A stretch of 64,000 nucleotides of DNA. Source: Trileptium ribeirensis (lineage: Eukaryota; Nematoda; Enoplea; Enoplida; Thoracostomopsidae). A model generated the notes under the pieces. It was not told where the DNA came from. It made no database searches and saw nothing but the letters and a program-made list of their open reading frames with translations. Positions within the stretch are counted from its first letter, which is position 1. Each line of letters starts with the position of its first letter. Positions 12,171 through 22,000 of this stretch are shown one piece after another. The position numbers were made by a program, and so were the translations under genes. The DNA is taken from NCBI GenBank assembly GCA_030248225.1, contig JASANE010028510.1, forward strand, positions 1 to 64,000, given 5' to 3'.

Positions 12171-14621
12171 ATGTCATTGCCAGCGAGCGCCAATAGAACG
12201 CCGATTAGCGGCACGTCAACAACTAATGTAGGAGGTGGCACGACCACCACGGCTGGTAGTACAAATGGGCCCAGCCCCACTGTATCAGGAGACCCACTAG
12301 TGGCAATCCTCCAGCAGCTAATGGAGCGGACGACCACAACGGCACCAATCATACAGGTAGGCGACATCCCACCGTTTTCAGGAGCTGACGGACAAGACTT
12401 TGAGGCATGGCTAGCCACCTATGACAACCTGACGGACGCGAATGGATGGACATTGGAACAGAAACTCATCTGCTTCCCGACTGTATTAATAGGAGAAGCG
12501 CTTAAGATTTACGAAAGTTTCCCGGACTGCCAGAAACAAACGTACGAAGCCCTTTGTTACAACATGGGTTTCATGTATTCCTCCTCGCAGCGCGACGAAG
12601 ACGCATTAATCACGCTACGCATGCGCGTACAAGGAGAACGAGAATCAGTCGCTATGTACGGACTTGACCTTCAAAATCTAGTGGACAAAGCATTCCCGGA
12701 GGTCGAAGGCGAGCAACGCGACGCATTACTGCAGAAATTCCTGCGACAAGGACTGAGGAAGGAGTTGAAGTCTAGTGTTATAGGGAAAACCTATCCATCT
12801 TTCAAACACATGATGGATAAGCTCAAGTACAAGGAGGACGCCATTATAGCGTCCCAAAAGGATATTATCGGAGTACCGGTTCGCAAAAGCAGCCGGTCTA
12901 AAACAGTTAATTACATGACACAGGGAGGTGAAAATAACCAACTAGTAGATCAAATACGTGAGGCACTCGATGAGAACAAGCGCACCGCAGCCGGCAGCGA
13001 CGCTACCATCGCTCGGCTCATCGATCTACTAGACAAGCGCACAGAGCAACACCAGTTAAATGCGATGATGCAAAATAACGGAGCACCGCAGATAGGCGCA
13101 AATGCGATACCACCAGCAACGCCGGTAGGAAACCAATGCTTTCGATGTGGCTATCTAGGGCATTTCGCTAGGGAATGCCCGTATTTCCGAATGGACACAT
13201 ACGATCCATTGCAGAACGAGTATACACGCTTAGCCACGCGAGCAGCGCCTAACTATATGTACGGTGCACCACCACCACCCGCTATCGAGTATGTTAGGCC
13301 GCCACCGCAGTATAATAGTCGTCCCCGCTACCGAGTAGTTGAACCTAGAGGTGGAGCACGCTACTCGCGACGTGATGATTGGAACAATACAGCTAATCAG
13401 CGGGGATACACTGGTTATGGGCAGCAAGGATACTATCGCCCAGAGCCCGCAAATTACAGCGCGTATGGCAATGGTGGTCAGACCGAATATTATAATCGAT
13501 CTCGCGGACGTAGCGCAACCGGGTACAACCAGCGAAACAACGGGTATAACCCAACATACGATCGACGCTATGCCGCACCACCCCAACCATTTTCGGCCGA
13601 AGCCGCGCCGTTTCGACCGCGCACGCCTAGTAACGGTTGGAACAACGCAAATCAGTTAGGAGCAGTGCCTCGAAATAGACCCGCGCAGGCACCAATACAT
13701 AATAACGAACGAGTTGATCGCCGTAACGCCGGCGTAATGTCAGTGACCAAAGCAGTAGATCCTGAGCTAGCACACCGCTTAGATGTCATGCGACATGAAA
13801 TGTCTACGCTTGAAGAACGCGCAGGAGCTGGCTTAGGCACCCGTTCGGCACAAGTTAACTTGATGGTCACTGAAGATGAAGCAGCGCAAGAACAGAACGG
13901 CCCAGATTTCGAAATTGAGCAAGAATACCCAGACGAAATTGAAGCAGAACCAGGTGCATATCAGGTAAATTCATTGCAAACCAATAGGAACACAGCACTA
14001 AATTGGTTACAAGCGATCAGGTCGCGGAGTGGCAATATAGAAGACCAAGCACATGAAGAAGGAACACTTGCATATGGAGAATTTGGATACAACAAAGCAC
14101 CAAGTAACACTGAATTTACACGGCACTCGGCTTTGTTGTTTCCAACCCCTGGCGCGCAGGGTGTGACCCGAGACCTTGTGAATACTGGTTGGCCAACCAA
14201 CTTATTTGTATATCCCGATCGGAAGTCAGCGCGAGGAGATGATGAGTACCGAGATACCGAGAGGAGTGAGAGGGGAGGAGGAACCGAGAACCTAATGGAA
14301 CCAAAGGAACCTAATGATCCTGATGTGCCGAGTGAGAAATATGGGAGGTGGCCGTTCGGACTTCGGGGGCCGATTAATAGGGCATCCGTGTCTAGCAATG
14401 ACCCAAACGCTGGCACGTGTAACCCATCTCAGGCGGCTGCACATCGGATGGAACCTAAGAACCTAATGGATGGAGAACCTAATGGAATGGAACCTAGAGA
14501 GACGCCGTTCGGACTTCGGGGGCCGATTAATAGGGGTCGCGTGTTCGGCAATGGCTCTAGCGCCGGCACGGTACAACCTGGGGAAGCGACTTTCCATAGG
14601 CTTATTCGAAATTGTATATGA
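12171..14621 (+). CDS. gag: Gag polyprotein, copy A (prematurely stopped)
   Basis: This is the structural protein of the element, predicted to form the cytoplasmic particle around its RNA. The frame is 816 codons. The N-terminus is Thr/Gly-rich, and residues ~70-235 resemble the retrotransposon gag capsid domain (FEAWLATYDN, then DALLQKFLRQGL). A CCHC zinc knuckle, CFRCGYLGHFAREC, sits at about 323-336. Residues ~375-490 are a Tyr/Arg/Asn/Gly-rich low-complexity tail. FGLRGPINR occurs twice near the C-terminus, beside NLMEP-type repeats. The ATG follows an A-rich leader and is shared with copy B. It stops at TGA 14619-14621 where B has TGT, losing the last ~75 residues, although the frame continues recognisably afterwards. 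Some blocks differ from B by several percent and others are almost identical. Confidence 0.88.
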   Translation: MSLPASANRTPISGTSTTNVGGGTTTTAGSTNGPSPTVSGDPLVAILQQLMERTTTTAPIIQVGDIPPFSGADGQDFEAWLATYDNLTDANGWTLEQKLICFPTVLIGEALKIYESFPDCQKQTYEALCYNMGFMYSSSQRDEDALITLRMRVQGERESVAMYGLDLQNLVDKAFPEVEGEQRDALLQKFLRQGLRKELKSSVIGKTYPSFKHMMDKLKYKEDAIIASQKDIIGVPVRKSSRSKTVNYMTQGGENNQLVDQIREALDENKRTAAGSDATIARLIDLLDKRTEQHQLNAMMQNNGAPQIGANAIPPATPVGNQCFRCGYLGHFARECPYFRMDTYDPLQNEYTRLATRAAPNYMYGAPPPPAIEYVRPPPQYNSRPRYRVVEPRGGARYSRRDDWNNTANQRGYTGYGQQGYYRPEPANYSAYGNGGQTEYYNRSRGRSATGYNQRNNGYNPTYDRRYAAPPQPFSAEAAPFRPRTPSNGWNNANQLGAVPRNRPAQAPIHNNERVDRRNAGVMSVTKAVDPELAHRLDVMRHEMSTLEERAGAGLGTRSAQVNLMVTEDEAAQEQNGPDFEIEQEYPDEIEAEPGAYQVNSLQTNRNTALNWLQAIRSRSGNIEDQAHEEGTLAYGEFGYNKAPSNTEFTRHSALLFPTPGAQGVTRDLVNTGWPTNLFVYPDRKSARGDDEYRDTERSERGGGTENLMEPKEPNDPDVPSEKYGRWPFGLRGPINRASVSSNDPNAGTCNPSQAAAHRMEPKNLMDGEPNGMEPRETPFGLRGPINRGRVFGNGSSAGTVQPGEATFHRLIRNCI

Positions 14622-14989
14622 GAAGCGGAACCAGAAGAACCTGCGCAGGAACTTATGGACCTAATGGAACCTAATGGCCTTGCGGATACCGAAAACTTAA
14701 TGGAACCTAGCGGATGGAATGGAATACCGAGGAACCGAGAACCTAAGGAACTAAGTGAACTTAACCTAGCGGATGCATCCAACTTAACTAAACTGACTTC
14801 CACCAATTTAGGGCGGCCGTGTGAGGCCCCTGTAGCGTTTCAACCGACCGGGGAAGACCGTAAAGGACACTGGTCAGGTGTGATGGAGACCTTCGGAACA
14901 CGGGTCAGTGCCCGATTGCTCCTAACTCCGAATTATTTCAAAACGATCCCAACATCGAGGACATCGCACCGTAGCATACCACCGACAGG

Positions 14990-16278
14990 TCAACGCGATA
15001 CATCATATGGACGCACCCTTGCTAATCAACACATTTGTGTACCGCACACCAGTACTTACACTAATAGACACAGGGGCAGACGTTTATAGTAGCACAATAC
15101 CTGGTAAATAAATTGGGCCTCCAGCCGCAACCTGACGATTCCACTAGAATAGTATCTGCCACTAAACAGGAACTTAGCATTAGATGGCAGCATAAGTGTA
15201 CCTTTGTCGATCGGGTCCATAAAGGTACAAACCGAATTCTTTGTCACTAAAACAGCACCTTATCACTGCATCGTAGGAACAAATTTCATGTCCAGTTGCC
15301 AAAGTGCATCATAAACTTTAAGGAACGTTGCTTAGAAATAGCAGTGGATGAGGAAGAAGCTAAGATACCTTTTGCAAGCCTAGACTTACGACCCACCACT
15401 AATTGCGGTAATGTGTAGGAAACTCACCACACTAGAACCAAACACTGAAACATTCATTAATGCAATCCCAGGAAATAGCAAAAACGGCGTCAGGACCGGC
15501 ACTATTTGTGCCCGCACCAGAAATGGTTGACATCGCCATGGCACATGCATTTGTATTCAGAGTCAAAGGACTATACCAATCGCAGTAATTAACTTCGGAA
15601 ACACACCGGTCACCATTTATGCCGGACAAACGATAGGACACATTGAGGTAATGATGAACCCCGATGTGCAATTCTTTGAAAGACACAAACAAAAATTTGA
15701 TCAGGTACGAGGAGCACAAACCGGCCAAACAATTAAATACTATCACTGCGCACCCTGAAAGAATCATTCAACATATAGAGGCTGGGAAAAGGTCAATTGA
15801 CCATGAAATAGCTCAAACGGTCTTGAGTAAAATAGATTTTGATAAGACCCTATTATCTCCGTTTGAGCTAAAGCAATTGAAAACCGCAATTGCTGAAAAC
15901 GCAGATGTCTTCAGCACGCACGACTTTGATTTAGGATGCTACACAGAACATAGGCACCGCATAGAGACCGGAGACGCTAAGCCAATTAAGCAAGCACAGT
16001 ATCGACTAGCACATTCCTTGCGCGAACCGCTTCGCGAAGAACTCAATAGTATGCTAGATGCGGAACTAATATCACCATCAAGCTCACCTTGGGGATCACC
16101 GATAGTGTATGTAACCAAGAGTGACGGCTCACTCCGACTCTGCGTGGACTTTCGGAAGGTAAACACGGTAGCAGAGCAGGACGCATATCCATTACCTAGA
16201 ATAGATGATATCTTAGGATGCCTCAGAAACACTAAACTAATGTCCAGTTTAGATCTAAACAAGGGTTTTGGCAACTAG
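14990..16278 (+). pseudogene. pol: Pol part 1, copy A: protease and N-terminal RT, frameshifted
   Basis: This matches 27117-28538 of copy B. The aspartic protease signature LIDTGAD is encoded near 15060-15080, but the frame breaks a few codons later. Single-base or few-base gains and losses recur through ~15080-15670 (for example near 15086, 15175, 15295, 15382, 15475 and 15675). Only 15664-16278 is open for long, giving the linker to RT and the first RT blocks (YVTKSDGSLRLCVDFRKVN). It ends at TAG 16276-16278 just after GGGTTTT (16263-16269), exactly as in B. Differences from B here are mostly indels rather than substitutions, which suggests possible consensus errors in the assembly. Confidence 0.8.
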
Positions 16279-18324
16279 AATTAGACCCAGAAACTAAGGA
16301 CAAAACATCTTTCGTAACGGTTCCTGGACAATACGAATACAATGTCCTACCGTTTGGATTAAATTCATCTCCAGGAGCTTCAGCGTTGCATGTCCATGAT
16401 TTTAAAAGGGTTAGAGTGGGAAAAATGCTTAATATACATAGATGACATACTGGTATTTTCACAACGTTCGAGGACCGCTTGGCCGACCTAATTAGGGTGT
16501 TCGATCGTTTTCGCAGAGCCAATTTAAAATTGAAACCGTCAAAATGCCACTTTGGCCGAGGTAGTTTAAAGTATTTAGGACACATTAGCACAGAAGGCGT
16601 AAAACCAGACGAAGAGGCAATAGCAATAGAGGAATTCAAACGTCCGGAGACGCTGAAGCAGATTCAAAGTTTCCTGGGACTAGTAGGTTACTATCACAAA
16701 TTTATACCAAACTATTCAGACATTTGCGAGCCTTTGAATCAACTAAAACGCAAGGATGCAGTATTTAAATGGACTCCTAAGTGTGAGGACGCCTTTAAGA
16801 AGCTAAAACAAGCGCTATTAGATGAACCAGTACTAATACATCCCGATTTTACACAGCCGTTCATTTTACAGACAGACGCTTCAGGATACGCAATGGGTGC
16901 AGTGCTCTCGCAGAAAACTAAACAAGGTCTTAAACCCATTGCGTACGCCAGTAAGGCGCTGCTAGATTATCAACGCCGTTATCCCGCAATCGAAGCTGAG
17001 GCTCTCGCAATCAGATGGGCAGCGCTACACTTTGAGCATTACCTCGTAGGACACAAATTTCATGTCGAAACCGATCACAAGCCGCTAAAAGCCTTGTTTG
17101 ACAAGCCGCCTAGAACTCACGCTTATCCCAGTGGCGTAGCGAATTATTACTTGAATTCGGGGGATTTGAAATACAATACAGGTCAGGCAAAGAAAACGGC
17201 AATGCTGATGCCTTGTCGCGGGATCCTAGATACGACCCATCCATCAGCGAGGAACAAACGGGCGACATGTATGAAGTATTAATGATGGGTCGGGGACGAC
17301 CCACCGAACCTCGCCCACCTACAACCTGCGCAGCGTGGGATCAATCGCACCTGCCGTATCCCGTACGCACAGTGACACCACTCACACCTGGGGCGCCAAC
17401 AGCGATAATAGGAAGCCCAATAGCTCCCCCAGGACAGCCACACCCCGAGGCAATCCCATCGCAACTAGTTCCCGACACGCAGATAACTACAGTACCCCCA
17501 GCGACGCTAACACAGCAAGCAGCCACGCTCAGTGCTATCCCAATTAGAATGGATCCAGGAGGAACACCAGTAATGTCAGTACACACTACAACCATCTCGG
17601 GTTCTGGAGTCGGACCTCAGGCTCGAGAATCTAAAAGGCCACACCGGCCTGAGTCAGAAACCGTAGGACTAAGAGCAACCACACTACCGACAGAGCAGGA
17701 ATTTGATAGGCTCATGAAACTAATGATGCATTATGAAACTGAAATTCTGCCAACAGTTAGGATCGAGGACGCACAGGATACTCACGAAAACATATATCTA
17801 CCATTCTTTTCAGACCTCCCAGATTTTAATCTGGTACGGCTCTTGCCGTACATTCAACGAAATGACCCAGAACTAGGTCCCATTTGGTGGTATTTATATA
17901 ACAAACAAGGCCTAGGGCCGAGCTAGGTGCACTAAGAATAGAAATGCGAGCTCATTATTTCGAACTCGCGCAGGATACAAAAATATTATATATGCATCTG
18001 TTACAACCAGGAGACATAAATTATAAACTGTGCGTCCCAATCACATTAGTGCAGCAAGTTCTCAAACATGAACATAGCACCTTATATGGAGGGCATCCTG
18101 GTCGCGATCGACTCTTAGCAAAGTTAAAACAATTTTACTACTGGAAGGGTATGTCGGAACACGCACAACAATGGATCAGGCGATGCACTCTGTGCCAATC
18201 CGCGAAGGACCCAATTTCTCGGATAACCACCGGATTGGGCAAGAAAGGACGAGCTGTGTCGAGCACAAACATAGCATGGCGAATAACCAGTAGGACCGCA
18301 CAAAGCAAGCGGGGCAGTACATAA
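16264..18324 (+). pseudogene. pol: Pol part 2, copy A: RT palm, RNase H, linker, integrase zinc head (broken)
   Basis: After the -1 break the RT frame resumes, with the YIDD catalytic box encoded at ~16435. RNase H follows (QTDASGYAMGAVL, ETDHKPLKAL). The frame shifts again near 16395, 16465, 16590, 16612 and 17113 relative to B. A Pro/Thr-rich linker is open at 17213-17926, and the HHCC integrase head at 17944-18324 (HPGRDRLLAKLKQFYYWKG, then CTLCQSAKD). No integrase catalytic core follows. As written it cannot give one continuous polymerase protein. Confidence 0.8.
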
Positions 18325-19006
18325 GCGCAAGTCACTAAATTATTCCTCGCAAACGGACCAGACCACTTTTACGTGACTTAATAATAGGAAGGCTTGTCAC
18401 TTAAAGTAGCACAAATTATGACCCAAGTGCAAACGATTAGAAAATGGCAAACCGAGTATCCTGAAGTGATAGAGGTAGTCCGAAACAACCTGAGCACAAT
18501 AACATCTATTACCACCATCAGAGCAAATTAAGCAAAATTTGGTTACGAATTATTAAATGGGCGTATCAAAATACAACAAATGGGAATTTCTGGAATAGGC
18601 ACCCGTGCGGACCATTTCCTGGGAGTTACCGAAAAACAAATACGGGGCCTGTTTAAAACCCACCACCAATGTGGAGGTACGTGCTGTATATAAATGAAAC
18701 GTTATTGTGTATGCATATCTCATGTTGCTTTATATGTGGAAGAAGGAGCGAAAGGGACTGGCAAATAATACGTTCCATAAACATTTTTAAGACTCAAATC
18801 ATGACAGTATATCCTAAAAATATTATAACCCATAAGGGAAAACTTCCAAAATTATCGAAAATAAAGGGAGAAGGGACGCGTTTGGTGATAACCAAGCAAA
18901 TTGATCGTCCTTCTACCCTCGTTTTAGCAAATTTTAACAAATTTTTGGGAAAATGTTGGAAATTTTCGAAATTTATTGTAAGTTTATGCCCAAACGGGCT
19001 ACATTG
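18325..19006 (+). other. 3' untranslated part of copy A
   Basis: This is non-coding and nearly identical to 30611-31289 of copy B. Short open stretches exist (around 18420-18530) but carry no recognisable integrase core, chromodomain or envelope features. It joins LTR2 directly after CTACATTG. Copy B has 205 further bases (31290-31494), including the purine-ended sequence AAGAGA, before its LTR. Confidence 0.6.
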
Positions 19007-22000
19007 TGTAACAGCCCGAGTTCTTGTCGAATCCCAAACGTTCAAAATCAGGCCATAGGGGCCTCAAAATTCAATGGATAAAGGGCGATCGGATACCGGT
19101 GGAGCGTGATCCAGGGATCTATTGACGCGTTATTGATAAATGTATTGAATAAAATAAATGCTATACTCGTGTTATAAATGTGTAATCACGCTCCACCAGC
19201 CCGAGGTGCGCGGGGTGATTACGCACCAAAATTGAATCAAAGTTCAACTGCAGAGGTATCCGATCGATCCCAGGACTGTTGTACATTATGGAAAAAATAT
19301 TGTAGTACTGTTATGTTATTGTTTCGTAGTGCAATGTGGGACGGATGCGTAGTCGGATCGGCCGGGGACAAGGGGGAGAGATTTCGCGTTTTATTTCAAC
19401 CCGGCGTGACAAATTTTGATGATTAGGTGCCTCAGGGTCGGTTCCGGTGCGCATCCATGGACAATAACTATGCAATATGTGTGTTTGTTCGTTGATAAAG
19501 TAATATATTTATTTGGTGCTTGCGTCCGGGTGCCAGGATGGGACGGAATGTCGTACGAAGTCCCCGGCGACAAAAAAGGGCAATTTGGGTTTGTTTTGCA
19601 ATGGTCCGGGACCCGTGAGTTTATCCTGACACGCCGGCGCAAGCTGATATGTATTTTGTGCGGTACGGGCTAAATGGAATGCTTAAAGTACGGGGTAAAA
19701 TTTACTTAACATGGAAAGAGTCTCATTTTTAAAGGGGTAGCAGTAAGTTGAAATTTTGGGGGTTTTTGTAGATTTCAAACAAAAAGGGGGACATTAAATT
19801 ATAATTAGGAACCTATAAGGCTTTAAAATTTCTTGTTCGGGTCAACTTACTCCCAACTCGTAAGTACTTAGGGACCCCCGATCCCGCGTTTGAACTCTGA
19901 AACTTTAGGGCCCTAAATCACTACACCCCGAACCAAAACTTCTCGATTTTGGAGCTCTGTACATTACTTAGGCCCTATACTAACCAGTTCACTGAAAACC
20001 GGGGCCACCCGCCCCAACAGGTCTCTACAGGATTCCCCTAACTCACTTGGGATCCGAAAATTCCCTATCGTGCACGCATTTATCTGCCTATTACTGGTTT
20101 CCTATGGGGCTTACATTAAATTTGAATTTCTCCTGAGCAGGCGACCAGCCAGGGCATGGATATGATCCCGCCCCCGGCCGCCTGCTCCCTTCCGTTCCTG
20201 AAATATAAACAAAAATAATAAAAAATATTACGGCGAATAATGCGCCCGAAGCGCTGATATATTTTCCTATCTCGAAAACCTCGCGCCGACCAGCGCGAGG
20301 TTCTGTTTTGTTTACGTGCTATTTGGCACATTTCGGCCACTATGCATTGTGGCCTGTTGTTATTGCTGGCGGCAGTTTCGCTTTTGGCAAATGCTACATA
20401 GACCGGCTGGTAGCAGGGTTGGCTACATTGACATACGGTACAGATGGCGGTTTGTTGTGTATCTACGTCGACGTTTGATCTTTATATATATGTATCGTTT
20501 AAAGTTTTCAAAAATTTATTTAAAATTTTAAATTCTAAGGGTCTAGCATTGACAACCAACATAAAGGGGGGGGTAGGTAGACAGTATAAAAGAGACTGCC
20601 CGATTCCCCGATCGGGACCAGTCGAGTTTTAAGTTCTCAGAAGTTGGCGGTTGTCGCCATTAAATAGGTTTTTCTGTTTATTTTGTCTTCGCGCATAGGG
20701 TTTGCTTTTCCAGTCTTTTGGTTTATACCAGGGTCGGTTTTTCGCCGTGCCTCCACGGTGGAGAGCCTCCCATGGTTGCTGGTGCTTCTTTTCGATCTTG
20801 CGAAGGGCCACCCTTTGCGGACGTTGGAGTGTCGGAAGGATGCTCCGCGCGCCCGTAAAGCACGGACCCCGTTGAAATTCACAAATTGCATCAAAATTAG
20901 TTTAAATTTTCACTCGCCGCATCTCGACTGGTTCCCCGCTCCTCGGACGTTTTTCTTCTTTCGCAGGTCCGAGGAATAATCAAAATTGTCAAATTTAGGA
21001 AAAAGGGACATTGCATGAAATTTCTAGGTTGAGGAAAATTCAGTGACAATAGTTTTGTTCGACGTGATGGGGACCAGAATTTCTCTAACAAGGCCTTAGT
21101 CAAAACTTAAGGGTGGTGACGAGAGTGATATTAAGGACGTAGCCGTTTGCATCCGCAGGTGACACGCGTTGTCCCCAATCGTTTGAAATCGAGCTTCAGC
21201 GCCGAATCTTCATTCGTTCGTTGTTTCTGCTGCACCTGGTTAGATTCTGATGCAAACGACTGCGGGCCCGCAAGTGACAAAATTCTAGGAGAGAGAGTCA
21301 CTCGCTAAGCGGAAAACGAAACAGCGGCTGGAGCTGGCGGTGAGCTAAGTTGCGTTGAAAATTTTGGGTGGAACGTAGATTTTCTAACCGTGCAACTACG
21401 GGGGAAGTCTAGGTTGACACCCTCTCCTGGAGCCCTCTGGGAGTGAGTTTCGAATTAGTCGAATCGTTCGCGGGCCGTTCCAGCCGCTGTCGCCAGTGAT
21501 TGAAATTGTGGACGCCAGTCCTGTTTTTCATCCGGAGTGTTAGGGGCGTAAAGGACGATTGTTGTCACTCACTAGGCGACCCCCGCGTCTCAAAAAGGAG
21601 AAAAAGGGGGAGGCAGTTTTCATGGTTAAAGGAATTAGAATGACGAGCCCTGCTCAATTGAAAATTTGACTAAGGATCATTATCGTTTTCGTTCAGGATC
21701 TAACGTTCCCTTTGTCGACCGACGCGTTCGACTCGAGTAAACGCTATCAGGATAGGAGGTTCAACGGGAATGCTATATTTGTACTGGGGTATCTTTCAGG
21801 GTACCCCAACTTAAATTTGTTTATCTGATAAATGATGTAAATGAACTGTCGTGCGCCCCGATTGGGCGAATTTCATAAAGTGTGCTAAATATAAAACAAA
21901 GGATTCAGGAGTAAATCAATTGAATCGCGTGTTGTTTTTAAAGCAGTTAGGAGTCTTGTTTAAATTTCTGCCCCCGTAGAAACTCAGAACTAGTTGCAAC

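Larger units (their letters stand above)
12057..19006 (+). mobile_element. Internal region of giant-LTR gypsy element, copy A
   Basis: It lies between LTR1 and LTR2 and encodes gag, protease, RT, RNase H and the integrase zinc head in Ty3/gypsy order. The 12057-12170 leader has no TGG-start primer binding site that I can recognise; it reads ...AAAGTAAACACATATATC... and shares a motif near CGGACGCCC with copy B. Compared with B it carries many single-base indels across the protease-RNase H segment and a gag stop codon. It also lacks the 205 bases that precede the 3' LTR in B. It is defective as written and lacks an integrase core. Confidence 0.85.

Noticed and set aside
13230..13586. 118-codon minus frame inside gag A (and its twin in gag B)
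   Set aside because: Antisense shadow of the Tyr/Arg/Asn-rich gag tail, which is conserved as a plus-strand protein.
18420..18660. Possible envelope or third reading frame after integrase in copy A (and 30690-30960 in B)
   Set aside because: Only short frames broken by stops; no signal peptide, transmembrane segment or known domain.
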